The notes: generated from the letters alone by a model not told the origin. A stretch of 64,000 nt of DNA from CAVQYV01 sp963718295 [NCBI: uncultured Methylomirabilota bacterium] (GCA_963718295.1 CAVQYV010000011.1:226281-290280), one strand, 5' to 3'; shown: positions 1 to 8,648, counted from the first letter of the stretch. Made by a program: numbers and translations.

Positions 1-230
1 TTGTCTTCGGCCTTGGCCTCTATAACCGCCACAGGCAGAGGTGGCCTGCCCTCTATGACCGAGAGGCAGAGGAGATAGTCCGTCCGCCCTTTTCGCTTTC
101 GCGGCCGGCCGTCGATGATGTCCGTCCCTCCTGGGGTCTTCTCCTCCCGAATGAGGGCGTCGGTCCAGCCTCGATCATAAAGGGTTGGATTGATAAGTTC
201 GATTCGGGTTTGATGTTCGTCTCTCGGCAT
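1..230 (-). CDS. hsdR: Type I restriction enzyme R subunit, N-terminal fragment (runs off the left edge)
   Basis: Only the first 76 codons lie in the window, starting at the ATG on the complement at 228-230. The fragment begins MPRDEHQTRIELINP and contains GRTDYLLC followed about 20 residues later by IEAKAE. This is the Asp...Glu-x-Lys signature of the PD-(D/E)xK nuclease domain at the N-terminus of HsdR proteins. In the family, the rest of the protein is a DEAD-type DNA translocase that acts with HsdM and HsdS to cleave unmodified DNA far from the recognition site. The gene diverges from the higBA toxin-antitoxin pair, so a defence neighbourhood probably continues to the left. Function of the full gene is inferred because the motor domain and partner subunits are outside the window. 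Confidence 0.75.
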   Translation of the reverse strand, partial: MPRDEHQTRIELINPTLYDRGWTDALIREEKTPGGTDIIDGRPRKRKGRTDYLLCLSVIEGRPPLPVAVIEAKAED

Positions 231-440
231 TGATACGACCTCTACTGGGACACGCTCCGATGATGGAAAGAAATGGGCGCAGGGGCTCTTCCAAGAAAGA
301 ACCTGGAGGAACTCAATCTCCCCTAAAACCAACTCGATTGGTATTTACTCTTGTCGGCTTTTCTTGTCAATCATTTTGAAACGGCTTTATCCAGTCCAGA
401 CGATCATCAAGGTGGCCCGTACCCCGCTCGTGAGATCGGC

Positions 441-469
441 TTGAAATAGTACCACCTCCATGTTATGAT
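441..469 (+). promoter_or_regulatory. Candidate sigma70 promoter of higBA
   Basis: TTGAAA at 441-446, a 17-base spacer and TATGAT at 464-469 form a good sigma70 match. Transcription from it would begin at about 475-477, which is the higB start codon at 476. A transcript from this promoter would therefore be leaderless or nearly so. A weaker alternative, TTGTCA-N17-TTATCC, lies about 70 bases further upstream. Confidence 0.45.
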
Positions 470-475
470 GATGCC

Positions 476-769
476 ATGATTCAATCCTCCAAGGGTTCGG
501 GTACGGAGGATGTCTTCAATGGGGTGAACTCAAAGCAGGCCAGAAGAACCTGCTCTGTATCCCTCTGGAGGGTCGCTGCCCGAAGGATTGATCAACTGGA
601 TTCTGTTGTCTCGCTCAGCGAGCTTGATGTGCCTCCCGGGAATCGACTTCAAGCTCTGACGGGAAACCGCAGAGGTCAGCACAGTATTCGCATCAACGAC
701 CAGTATCGGATTTGCTTCATCTGGACAGACACTGGGCCTGAACAGGTCGAAATCACAGACTACCACTGA
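476..769 (+). CDS. higB: HigB-type toxin (RelE superfamily)
   Basis: This 97-residue protein has the length and the three landmark regions of HigB killer proteins: an N-terminus like MIxSFxxKGxE (here MIQSSKGSGTEDVF), the central PPGNRLQALTGNRRGQHSIRI core, and the C-terminal ITDYH ending. HigB toxins are ribosome-dependent mRNA endonucleases neutralised by HigA. The antitoxin follows 34 bases downstream, in the toxin-first order characteristic of higBA and unlike relBE. The N-terminal match supports the ATG at 476, although no Shine-Dalgarno sequence precedes it. The pair sits beside a type I restriction gene, a common setting in genomic defence clusters. Activity is inferred from family membership. 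Confidence 0.85.
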   Translation: MIQSSKGSGTEDVFNGVNSKQARRTCSVSLWRVAARRIDQLDSVVSLSELDVPPGNRLQALTGNRRGQHSIRINDQYRICFIWTDTGPEQVEITDYH

Positions 770-803
770 GAAGCATGGCTTGCAGAAAAGAGGTGAAGAG
801 GGA

Positions 804-1124
804 ATGGTTCGCATACCAACCCAACGGGAGCCGACCCATCCAGGAGAGATGCTCCTGGAGGAGTTCTTGATTCCCAAGGGGATAACCCAGCGGGCGCTGG
901 CTAATGCGGTTCGTCTTCCATATCAAAGGATTAACGAAATCGTCAACCGGCGAAGGGGCATGACCCCCGGTACCGCGTTACGCCTGGCTAAATTCTTCGG
1001 GGTCACGGCGGATTTCTGGATGAATTTGCAGCTCAGGTGGGATCTATATCACGCGGAAAGGACAGAATCGCGTGATCTGAGATCAATTCAGCCTTGCTCA
1101 CCGGCAGCTCAAAAGGCCCACTGA
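804..1124 (+). CDS. higA: HigA-type antitoxin, XRE-family repressor
   Basis: The 106-residue protein starts MVRIPTQREPTHPGEML, where PTHPGE is the typical HigA opening. A Cro/C1-type helix-turn-helix covers roughly residues 22-75 (ITQRALANAV...RINEIVNRRRGMTPGTALRLAKFF), followed by the HigA tail TADFWMNLQLRWDLYHAE. HigA binds HigB and represses its own operon. The ATG at 804 is preferred because GAAGAGGGA precedes it; an in-frame TTG at 780 is less likely. The last 20 residues diverge from the family. The gene is convergent with rtcB, with only 18 bases between stop codons. Confidence 0.88.
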   Translation: MVRIPTQREPTHPGEMLLEEFLIPKGITQRALANAVRLPYQRINEIVNRRRGMTPGTALRLAKFFGVTADFWMNLQLRWDLYHAERTESRDLRSIQPCSPAAQKAH

Positions 1125-1142
1125 AACCGGAACATGAAAGCC

Positions 1143-2588
1143 TCAGCCCTTGATCACTCCCATGGGCTTCAGCTTGGCTACCCGCCGCGAAATACCCGCA
1201 TTGTGGACCACATTTACCACCTCCACCACATCCTTATAGGCCTCGGGCATCTCCTCTTTCAGGGTCTCCCTTCCTGCGGTCTGCACGTAAATGCCCTTTT
1301 CTTCCAGTTCCCGGTGGATGGCCCTTCCTTTGGCCGCCTTGATCGCCTGATGTCGGCTCATGACCCGGCCGGCTCCGTGGCAGGTGCTGCCAAAGGTCTC
1401 CTCCATCGCCTTCTCGGTGCCCACCAGGACGAATGAAGCCCGCCCCATGTCTCCGGGGATGAGGACCGGCTGGCCCACCTCCCGATAGGCGAGGGGCACC
1501 TCGGGATGACCCGGACCGAAGGCGCGGGTCGCCCCCTTCCGATGAACGGCCAGTTTCCTCTTCTTGCCGTCCACCACATGCTCCTCGATCTTGACGATAT
1601 TGTGGGCTACATCATAGATCAGGAAGAGGCCCAGCATCTTGGGAGAGATCTTGAGCGTCTCCAGCAGGACCTGTTCTGTCCAATACATCAGGCATTGGCG
1701 GTTGGCCCAGGCATAGTTCGCCGCTGCCTTCATAGCTGCCAGATAATTCCGCCCCTCGGGAGAGCTGAGCGGCGCGCAGGCCAACTGCCGATCCGGCAGC
1801 TGGATGCCATACCGTCTTACCGCCCCCTCCATCTCCACCAGATAGTCAGTGCAGACCTGATGGCCGAATCCCCTCGATCCGGAATGGATCATGACCGTCA
1901 CCTGGTCCTTGAATAGCCCCATGGCGGAGGCCACCTTCTCATCGTAGACCTCCTGGACGTATTGTATCTCCACGAAGTGATTGCCCGAGCCCAGGGTCCC
2001 CTGCTGGGGTCGGCCCCGCTCATAGGCCTTGTCGCTGATCACCTCCGGATCCGCACCCTCCATACATCCTCCTGCCTCGGTGTGCAGGAGGTCCTCGGGC
2101 CGGCCAAATCCGGATTCGACCGCCCAGCGCGCACCCTTGCGCAGCACCGCCTTTTCATCCTCCCGGGAGAAGCGGATCTTTCCCTTGGAGCCCACACCGG
2201 TGGGGATCTGGGAAAATAGGGCATTCACCAGCTCCTTCACTCTCGGATCGACCTCCTTGCGGGAGAGGTCGGTCCGGAGCAGGCGTACCCCGCAGTTGAT
2301 GTCATATCCCACCCCTCCGGGAGAGATCACCCCCTCCTCCAGGTCGGTGGCGACCACCCCCCCGATGGGGAGGCCGTAGCCCGAGTGAATGTCGGGCATT
2401 GCCAGCGAGACCTTGACGATTCCCGGCAGGAAGGCTGCATTGGCTACCTGCTCCACCGAGGAATCTTCTGCGATGTCCTGGAACAACTTCTTGTCCGCAT
2501 AGATCATTCCCGGGACCCTCATCCCGGGCTTGTAGTCCTGCGGCACCTGCCACCGATACTCATCGATTTGAACGATCTTTGCACCCAT
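1143..2588 (-). CDS. rtcB: RNA-splicing ligase RtcB
   Basis: This 481-residue protein carries the RtcB fingerprints in order: PDIHSGYGLPIGG near residue 65, GGVGYDINCGVR (metal-binding Asp95 and Cys99), GSGNHFVEIQ near 201, HSGSRGFGHQ near 235, HRKGATRAFGPG near 349 and HGAGR near the C-terminus. The HRKGAT motif carries the histidine that is guanylylated during catalysis. RtcB joins RNA 2',3'-cyclic phosphate or 3'-phosphate ends to 5'-OH ends using GTP and Mn2+, in RNA repair or tRNA splicing. Archease, its turnover cofactor, is encoded 56 bases upstream on the same strand, so the two are probably cotranscribed and act together. Confidence 0.96.
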   Translation of the reverse strand: MGAKIVQIDEYRWQVPQDYKPGMRVPGMIYADKKLFQDIAEDSSVEQVANAAFLPGIVKVSLAMPDIHSGYGLPIGGVVATDLEEGVISPGGVGYDINCGVRLLRTDLSRKEVDPRVKELVNALFSQIPTGVGSKGKIRFSREDEKAVLRKGARWAVESGFGRPEDLLHTEAGGCMEGADPEVISDKAYERGRPQQGTLGSGNHFVEIQYVQEVYDEKVASAMGLFKDQVTVMIHSGSRGFGHQVCTDYLVEMEGAVRRYGIQLPDRQLACAPLSSPEGRNYLAAMKAAANYAWANRQCLMYWTEQVLLETLKISPKMLGLFLIYDVAHNIVKIEEHVVDGKKRKLAVHRKGATRAFGPGHPEVPLAYREVGQPVLIPGDMGRASFVLVGTEKAMEETFGSTCHGAGRVMSRHQAIKAAKGRAIHRELEEKGIYVQTAGRETLKEEMPEAYKDVVEVVNVVHNAGISRRVAKLKPMGVIKG

Positions 2589-2644
2589 CTGGCTCTTGCC
2601 TCAACCTTCCTCGCTCGGAGGGAGAGGAACCCCTTTCTCTCGGG

Positions 2645-3073
2645 TTAGACGTCTAACACCACCTGAACCTGCCACCTCCCTGCCACCTCTTTCACCTCCA
2701 ATAGATGATAGGTGGCGGCCTTAATCAGGCCTTTCAGGGAATGGCGCGCCGGGTCCAGGATATCGCCCTGCACCCTTGCCTCCAATCGGTAGTCAGTAAT
2801 ATTTGTGATTTCATACTCTGTCGGTAGAAAGTCCTCCACCTCGAATCGAAAGAGGAGCTCGCTCAACCATGCTACCAGGAGGCCCTCGCGGTCCCTCGCC
2901 TGCACCGTAATCCCGTGGGAGTGCGTAGGCCGAAGGCTCTCCAGGTCTACCACCAGATGAAACATCCCCCGGGCCGCATTGACGAAGGCCTCCCCCATAC
3001 TCCCGCCCCAGGCTTGCAGGCCTTCATCTGCCGTCACCTCCCAGAATGAAAATCCCCGGTCCGAAGTTTCCAT
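2645..3073 (-). CDS. Archease, RtcB activator
   Basis: The 142-residue protein has the archease layout: an N-terminal aromatic and acidic stretch (GFSFWEVTADEGLQAWG), a middle LLVAWLSELLFRFEVE helix, and the C-terminal LKGLIKAATYHLLEV segment followed by VVLDV. Archease proteins bind metal through acidic residues and promote guanylylation and multiple turnover of RtcB ligase. Its place directly upstream of rtcB supports the assignment. The gene starts 33 bases after the metFV-like gene stop, so a longer operon is possible. The usual Asp-His-Thr-Ala-Asp opening is here EVTADEG; the acidic residue near the C-terminus is kept. Confidence 0.88.
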   Translation of the reverse strand: METSDRGFSFWEVTADEGLQAWGGSMGEAFVNAARGMFHLVVDLESLRPTHSHGITVQARDREGLLVAWLSELLFRFEVEDFLPTEYEITNITDYRLEARVQGDILDPARHSLKGLIKAATYHLLEVKEVAGRWQVQVVLDV

Positions 3074-3106
3074 GGTTCGCTCAAGTCGATAGCTTCTTAC
3101 CCAATC

Positions 3107-4654
3107 CTATGGTTTCTCCGGGGTTTCCTCTAACTTCTTCTTGCCCACGTGGTCTTTGCCCAAATAATAGTTGATCCAGGAGGAGGTCTCGTTCAAGGAC
3201 CAGTCTCGCGGGGGCAGGATCTCTTTCAGCAAATCGTCTTGCTCCCCATACGACTTCAGCCGGTCATGGGCCCTGACATAGATGCACTGCTTTTCTTGAT
3301 AGTGGACCTCGCACCAGCCTTCGAAACTGCCCCCACATGGCCCGTTCAGCAGATACTTGGCGCATTGAGACTGGGGACATAAGTAGGCGTGCTCGGGCAG
3401 GGTGCAGTCGCCGCACATCTTACATTCATTGGAGACAATCTTGGCGAGGTGCTCGAAAATCGCGTAGGGTTTTTCCAGGATGCTTCCGGCAATGGCCCGG
3501 TGAAAGAGCTCGGCTGGTTTGTAGAGGATCCCCTTCTCATCGAATGCCCAATCGTGGACGGCCTTAAAGATCCGGTATCCCAGGGGCTTGGCCGGAGGAT
3601 TGGAGTTTCGATTCACCGGTTGGTCGGTATTGAGACCCGTCTTCTCGTCCCGCTGGAAATAGTAGAACCCATTCCTCTGGGGGAAGTCGAGATCCCTCAC
3701 CCACGCGGGCCAATCGCCATAGAGCTCCTCTGCCTTGCCCAAGATGAACTCCACATCCTCATAGGAAAGGACTGGGCCTCCCAGGTGGATTCCCTTATAT
3801 CCCAGTCCCCGAAGCACCGCTACCAACTTGGCCGACCGCAGCAGCCTCGCCTCTTTTCCCTTGTCCGCGGCCTTGGCCTCCTCAGTCATGGTGGAAAGCA
3901 GCTCATCCGTCACCACACACCCCGGAAGTTCATTCTTGTTCATGAGCCGGGCAGCTCCCATATTGAGGACATAGACATTGCCGATCACCGGGACCCTTAA
4001 GTCCCGGGTCCTCATGAAGCGCAGAAGCTCATCGAATTTACGGACATCGAAGCCCAACTGGGTGATGATGAAGTCGGCCCCCGCCTCCACTTTTCTGACC
4101 AGCTTCAGGTATTGGGCGACCGATTCAGATTCCAGTTGCTTGAAGGGAGATATGGCCGCCCCCTTGCAAAAAGTGGTGGGCTGGAGGCGGACGGGTCCTG
4201 TTACGCCCTTCCAATCCAGGCCTTGATTCATGGCCGAGGTCAGCTGAAGCAGCTGAATGGGATCCAGATCGAAGACCGGCTTGGCCTTGCCCCGAGGGTT
4301 CTCCACCGGGTAGTCTCCACTCATGACCAGCAGATTTCCCAGTCCGGATCGATCGTAGGCATAGAGCTTTCCCAGGATCTGGGCGCGATTCTTATCCTTG
4401 CAGGTGAAGTGAACCAGCGGAATCTGCCCCATCTTCTGGATCTCCAGGGCCAAAAGGTCCGGCTCCAGAGAGGGATTCCCTCCGGCATTGTCGCAGAGGG
4501 AAAGGGCATGAACTTTGCCCCCTTTACACGCCCTTTCCGCAAACTCCATGAGCTTCTCCTGTGCCTTCTCCCGGGATCCCAGGCCGGGGATCAACTCACA
4601 GGTCACGACGAATGTCTGATCATCCAGCATTGCCTTTCTGAAATGATTTTCCAT
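3107..4654 (-). CDS. metF: Methylenetetrahydrofolate reductase with C-terminal MetV-like zinc/Fe-S domain
   Basis: At 515 residues this is longer than a stand-alone MetF (about 300). The first 300 residues form the MetF barrel, with TCELIPGLG at the start, HFTCKDKNR, LLVMSGDYP, FKQLESE and ADFIITQLGFD. The C-terminal part, roughly residues 400-450, holds a cysteine-rich block (CKMCGDC...LCPQSQC...GPCGG...WC) of the MTHFR_C/MetV type. In acetogens and sulfate reducers MetV-MetF reduces methylene-THF to methyl-THF in the methyl branch of the Wood-Ljungdahl pathway; here the two are fused. It could serve methionine synthesis instead, but the cysteine domain favours C1 energy metabolism. No other pathway genes are nearby. 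Confidence 0.85.
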   Translation of the reverse strand: MENHFRKAMLDDQTFVVTCELIPGLGSREKAQEKLMEFAERACKGGKVHALSLCDNAGGNPSLEPDLLALEIQKMGQIPLVHFTCKDKNRAQILGKLYAYDRSGLGNLLVMSGDYPVENPRGKAKPVFDLDPIQLLQLTSAMNQGLDWKGVTGPVRLQPTTFCKGAAISPFKQLESESVAQYLKLVRKVEAGADFIITQLGFDVRKFDELLRFMRTRDLRVPVIGNVYVLNMGAARLMNKNELPGCVVTDELLSTMTEEAKAADKGKEARLLRSAKLVAVLRGLGYKGIHLGGPVLSYEDVEFILGKAEELYGDWPAWVRDLDFPQRNGFYYFQRDEKTGLNTDQPVNRNSNPPAKPLGYRIFKAVHDWAFDEKGILYKPAELFHRAIAGSILEKPYAIFEHLAKIVSNECKMCGDCTLPEHAYLCPQSQCAKYLLNGPCGGSFEGWCEVHYQEKQCIYVRAHDRLKSYGEQDDLLKEILPPRDWSLNETSSWINYYLGKDHVGKKKLEETPEKP

Positions 4655-4735
4655 TCCGATTCATTCCTTCCTTTCTCGGTCTTCTTTCAGTTCACTCATG
4701 ACGGAACGCCCGCATCGGAGGCCCGATGCTTCATT

Positions 4736-5527
4736 CTATTGGATCTTTCGGAAAGAGGCGACTGCCAGGATAATCATCACCAGGGAGAAGAGCGATACCA
4801 CCAGGATATCCACGCCCAGAGGGAACTCAGCCCCCAGGCTCCCATGGCCCTGAATCCCGGCCCGCGGAAGCAATACGTTCTTGAAGGCATCGATTCCGTA
4901 GGTCAGGGGATTGCAGCGAGAGAGAAACCGCAGCCAGAAAGGTAATATGTTGACGGGATAGATGGCCCCGCTCAAAAAGAAAAGGGGCATCACCAGCAAG
5001 TTCATGATGACATTAAAGACCCCAAAGGTCTCCATGTGGGAGGCAATGAGGATCCCCAGGGAAGTGAGGGAAAAGGCGAGGAGGAAAGAGAGGGCCAAAA
5101 GTCCCAGGAGTTGTGAGAAATGGACCCGGATCCCCAGCAGGGGAAGGAAGAGCATGATGACCGCGGCCTGCAAGGAGGAGGAGATGGTGCCGCTGATGAC
5201 CTTGCCGATGACGATGGAGAGGCGAGAAATGGGAGCCACCAGGATCTCCCGCAAGAAGCCAAACTCCCGATCCCAGACGATGGAGATGGAGGAGAAAATC
5301 GCGGAGAAGAGGATGACCATTCCCATGATCCCGGGGAACATGAACTGCTTGTAGGAGACAACCCCGCCCCTGTTTACGATCTGGCTCAGGCCGGAGCCCA
5401 CCACAAAGAGCCACAGGACCGGGCGGGCAAAGGTATTGATCAGGCTTCCCTTTTGTCTTGCGAGCTTGATCAGCTCCCGTAGGGTAATCACGTAGATGGC
5501 GCGGCCCTCTATCAAGACCTCCTCCAA
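4736..5527 (-). CDS. ABC-2 type transporter permease
   Basis: This 263-residue membrane protein has about six hydrophobic segments, with the ABC-2 features PVLWLFVVGSGL near the first segment, an IMGMVILFSAIFSS segment, DREFGFLREILVAPISRLSIVIGKV (the coupling region conserved in DrrB/NodJ-like exporters), and a PLFFLSGAIYPV segment late in the protein. It would form the channel of an exporter with the ATPase encoded immediately upstream. The two genes overlap by 16 bases, implying translational coupling. Substrate cannot be told from sequence; the family exports drugs, polysaccharides and lipids. Confidence 0.88.
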   Translation of the reverse strand: MEEVLIEGRAIYVITLRELIKLARQKGSLINTFARPVLWLFVVGSGLSQIVNRGGVVSYKQFMFPGIMGMVILFSAIFSSISIVWDREFGFLREILVAPISRLSIVIGKVISGTISSSLQAAVIMLFLPLLGIRVHFSQLLGLLALSFLLAFSLTSLGILIASHMETFGVFNVIMNLLVMPLFFLSGAIYPVNILPFWLRFLSRCNPLTYGIDAFKNVLLPRAGIQGHGSLGAEFPLGVDILVVSLFSLVMIILAVASFRKIQ

Positions 5528-6501
5528 CGCCTTCGGTAATAGGATCGAGCCATTTGCCTCCGGGTATCCTTGGGGTCGTTCGCTTCCTCGCGTATTTGCC
5601 GCCCCACCAGGCGCAGGAAGACATCGTTGAGGGTGGGCTTCGTTACGCTCACAAAGCTGATTTCCGCCCCCAGTCTCTCCAGGAGTCGAGGAAGGAATTC
5701 CTCTCCCGAATCGATCTCCAAGACGAGGTTCTCCCCCTCCTGCCTCACTTCCAGTCCAAATTGGGCCCGGATTCGGCGGCGAAGGCTCTCGGGATCTCCC
5801 CCTCGCAGAAAGACCAGATCACCTTTCACCATCTGTTTCAGCTGCTCGGGAGTGCCACGGGCGATGATCCGGCCATGGTCGATAATGGCGATCTGGTCAC
5901 AGGCTTCCGCTTCTTCCATATAATGGGTCGTCATGAACATAGTGATCCGCTCGCGGGAGCGAAGAGAGCGAATGAAATTCCAGATCGTATCTCGCGTTTG
6001 CGGATCCAGTCCCAGGGTGGGCTCGTCCATGAAAAGGACGCGAGGGTGGTGCAAGAGCCCGCGGGCGATCTCCAGCCTGCGCTTCATGCCTCCGGAAAAA
6101 TGCTTGATGAGTTCCCGGGAGCGATCGGATAGCCCCACCAAATCCAACATCTCCCCGATCCTCTCTTTCATCATCTTTCGATCCATGTTGTATAGATAAC
6201 AATGGAATTTCAAGTTCTCCCAGGCAGTCAACTCGTTGTCGAGGGTGGGGTCTTGAAAGATCAATCCAATCGAGGATCGCACGGCTTCAGATTCCCGCAG
6301 GCAGTCGTATCCATTCACCATCACCTTTCCCCGGGTGGGCCGCAGCAAGGTGCACAGAATATTGATAGTGGTCGATTTCCCCGCTCCGTTGGGCCCCAGA
6401 AAGCCAAAGATCTCTCCCTCCTGGACCGAAAAAGAGATTCCATCCACTGCCCGGATGAGGCCAAACTCCTTGATCAGATCAGTTACCTCTATCGATGCCA
6501 T
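5512..6501 (-). CDS. ABC transporter ATP-binding protein (DrrA/NodI type)
   Basis: The ATG at 6501 gives a 329-residue protein beginning MASIEVTDLIKEFG. Walker A GPNGAGKST lies near residue 36, the signature FSGGMKRRLEIARG near 139, Walker B VLFMDEPTLGLDP near 159, and the switch His in MTTHY. A C-terminal domain of about 90 residues beyond the ATPase core is typical of the DrrA group. An upstream in-frame ATG at 6588 would add 29 residues with no family match, so the shorter start is preferred. It energises the permease encoded by the overlapping downstream gene. Confidence 0.9.
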   Translation of the reverse strand: MASIEVTDLIKEFGLIRAVDGISFSVQEGEIFGFLGPNGAGKSTTINILCTLLRPTRGKVMVNGYDCLRESEAVRSSIGLIFQDPTLDNELTAWENLKFHCYLYNMDRKMMKERIGEMLDLVGLSDRSRELIKHFSGGMKRRLEIARGLLHHPRVLFMDEPTLGLDPQTRDTIWNFIRSLRSRERITMFMTTHYMEEAEACDQIAIIDHGRIIARGTPEQLKQMVKGDLVFLRGGDPESLRRRIRAQFGLEVRQEGENLVLEIDSGEEFLPRLLERLGAEISFVSVTKPTLNDVFLRLVGRQIREEANDPKDTRRQMARSYYRRRWRRS

Positions 6502-6721
6502 TTTTGCCCGGTTTCGCTTCGTTGGGGGAGAAATAGGGATGCCTGGCAGGCTGCGGAACCGCAGCCGATGCGCCTTCCATAAAAGCATAGGGATAAGGAC
6601 CTGTCAAGGCCATTGAGTGAGACCAATATGGACTTCAGTTTGGACGGGCCGTCAGCAGAGGCAATTGAGTGGACAGGACAGAGGAAGGAGAAGGGAAAGG
6701 AGAGATGGCAGACAAACAATA

Positions 6722-6749
6722 GTCTTCCGCCCAGGCGCAGGCGGAAGAC
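6722..6749 (-). terminator. Probable rho-independent terminator downstream of larE
   Basis: A perfect 10-bp stem (GTCTTCCGCC paired with GGCGGAAGAC) closes an 8-base loop. On the minus strand it is followed by TATTGTTTGTC, a modest U-rich tail. It sits 118 bases beyond the larE stop codon. The rest of the 366-base gap between larE and the ABC ATPase gene (6502-6867) shows no convincing gene; a plus-strand open frame there merely runs on into the antisense of larE. Confidence 0.6.
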
Positions 6750-6867
6750 CCAGAAAAAGCAAAAGCAAGAGGGGACCGACGGCTCCGAACCGGGAAGACT
6801 ACCTGCAGGAAGAGCCAGACCTTGGAGTCATTGGAGAAGGATCAGTACGATGACTCGGGATGCCCCT

Positions 6868-7671
6868 CTACCTCAGGGGCTCGTCCATCGCTCCCGAGCG
6901 GTACCCTTGCAGGTCAGCGGTCACATAGGAGAAACCCAGATCTTTGAACTTCTTCGTGATGTTGCCCGACAGGGGCTCTTTCAGCAGGCCTGGCAGCTCC
7001 TCCGCTGGAACCTCTATCCGGGCAATGGGTCCATGGTGCCGAACCCGCACCTGGGTGAAGCCCGCTTCCCGGAGATATTGTTCCCCCTTCTCCACCTGGG
7101 CGATCTTCTCCCGCGTCAGGTGGGTATTGTAGGGAAAGCGAGAAGCCAAACAGGCGTAGGAGGGCCGATTCCAGGTGGGGAGTCCCATTTGCTTGGAAAG
7201 GGCCCGGATATCAGTCTTGGTAAGCCCCGCCTCCAGGAGTGGACTGCGAACCTTATCCTCTTCCGCAGCCTGCAGGCCGGGCCGGTGCTCACCGGTATCG
7301 TCCACATTGGATCCTACGGCCAGATGCTCGATGCCCTCTTCCGCTGCAATCTCCCGCAGCTTGCGGAATAGTTCTTTCTTGCAATGGTAGCAGCGGTCCG
7401 GTGGGTTATCCGAGAATCCTGGGACGTCGAGCTCCCGTGCCTCCACCACGATGTGCCTCATCCCCAGGGCCTTCGCCAACTCCTTGGCCTCCTCCAGCTC
7501 GCTCGCCGGGTTGACATCAGACTTGGTGGTAACCAGGATAGCCTTGGGACCCAAAACATCCTTGGCCACCTTGGCCAGAAGGGTCGAATCCACTCCCCCC
7601 GAAAAGGCCACCACCACTGATTCCATCTCTTCCAGTATCTTCTTCAGCTTTGCTGCTTTTTCCTCCAACAT
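6868..7671 (-). CDS. larE: ATP-dependent sacrificial sulfur transferase LarE
   Basis: The 267-residue protein has an N-terminal PP-loop ATPase motif SGGVDS at residues 24-29, followed by RCYHCKKELF near residue 91 and NRPSYACLASRFPYNTHLT near 170, the LarE landmarks. LarE adenylates and thiolates pyridinium dicarboxylate mononucleotide when building the nickel-pincer nucleotide cofactor of lactate racemase-type enzymes. The Cys in the SYACLASR motif lies in the region of the sacrificial or cluster-ligand cysteines of the family. No larA, larB or larC is visible nearby, so its partners must be elsewhere. The SD-like stretch before the ATG is weak (AGGGGGAGCC). Confidence 0.9.
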   Translation of the reverse strand: MLEEKAAKLKKILEEMESVVVAFSGGVDSTLLAKVAKDVLGPKAILVTTKSDVNPASELEEAKELAKALGMRHIVVEARELDVPGFSDNPPDRCYHCKKELFRKLREIAAEEGIEHLAVGSNVDDTGEHRPGLQAAEEDKVRSPLLEAGLTKTDIRALSKQMGLPTWNRPSYACLASRFPYNTHLTREKIAQVEKGEQYLREAGFTQVRVRHHGPIARIEVPAEELPGLLKEPLSGNITKKFKDLGFSYVTADLQGYRSGAMDEPLR

Positions 7672-7858
7672 GGCTCCCCCTCACAATTCTTCCCTTCCCA
7701 GATTGGAAAATCCCTCATGCTCCCTCCCTACAACGACTCCCACTACCATCTTAGATTCGGAAATCCGTAGCAGGAATCGCCTCTGGCGGGGCAATTCCGA
7801 TTCTCCCCTGGGAGGCAAGAAATCGGTATGACCCACATCATAGAATCAGACTTTGACT

Positions 7859-8558
7859 CTACTTATGCCCCTTCCCGGCGCCCTTTCCTCCGCCAGGACT
7901 GAAACCGGCCCCTCCTCCCTTATGCTCCTTGGGCCCTCCTTTTCCCCCGCCAGCCTCGCCCTTGGCTTTTCCGGGATGCCGTTTCCGGTATTCCTGGCCG
8001 TAAATCTGGGAAAAGGACTTGCCTCCAGCCCGCAGGCCCATGATCTGGCTGGGAGGTAGCCCGAAATAGGAGGTGGAGATGTGGAGATGAACAAGATCGG
8101 CGATCTCGCGGTCGGACAAGATGATCTGGACTCTCCTGTCCTTTTTGTGCTTCCAATAATAGCCATAGGCATTTCCATAGGGAGGGCCCATCCTTCTCTC
8201 GGAAATAGGCAAGAAGTATATTGTGGGAGCCAGCTTGAGTCGGTTAGAGATCTGCAACCAGGACTGGCCCGCCCTGCGCCATTCGAGGATCAAATCTACG
8301 CTCACATGGGCATGTCGGGAGACGAACAGGGCGACCGGTAGGTTGAGATCGGGAAAGGGTACATCGGCTTCGAATCTGGTGATTTGGGAAACCGGAAGGT
8401 GGAAGAAGTCTCCCATCACCACACGCATGACCTCCGGATCCGGAAAGGGCGGAGGTGGAGGCTGGCGGCAATTGCGCGCTGACGAAGGAAGAGCAGAAGA
8501 AAGTAAATGCGAGTAAAGCCACTGCTGAAAAGAGGAGAGAGAATCCCTTTTTTCCCAT
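7859..8558 (-). pseudogene. Secreted protein with two internal repeats and a Gly/Lys-rich tail, frameshifted after the signal peptide
   Basis: An ATG at 8558 with GGGAGGA six bases upstream opens a clear signal peptide (MGKKGFSLLFSAVALLAF...FVSAQ). This frame then becomes non-protein-like. A different frame, without its own good start, carries on as QPPPPPFPDPEVMRVVMGDF and ends about 190 residues later. A one-base frameshift near 8455-8475 therefore separates the signal peptide from the body. Starting the body at the ATG at 8428 would leave it without a signal and with GGAGGT jammed against the start. The body holds two related segments of about 40 residues (one containing ILEWRRAGQSWLQISNRL, the other IMGLRAGGKSFSQIYGQEY), then a tail rich in Gly, Lys and His. 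I do not recognise the family. Mutation and sequencing error cannot be told apart here. Confidence 0.6.
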
Positions 8559-8648
8559 CGTTATTCCTCCCATTTCCTATTGCCAAGTGACAAGCCCGCA
8601 GCTATAATTCTGGCCCGAATCCAAGATCGCATGAGAAAGGCCCACCCC

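Noticed and set aside
780-803. TTG start for higA
   Set aside because: The ATG at 804 has a better ribosome site and matches the family N-terminus.
4712-4729. Seven-base inverted repeat between the ABC permease and metFV genes as a terminator
   Set aside because: Short stem with no U tract on either strand; could be chance.
4112-4945. A 277-codon plus-strand open frame
   Set aside because: It is the antisense shadow of the metFV and ABC permease genes, with no family resemblance.
6613-7371. A 252-codon plus-strand open frame
   Set aside because: Most of it is antisense to larE; the upstream part has no coding character and contains the terminator hairpin.
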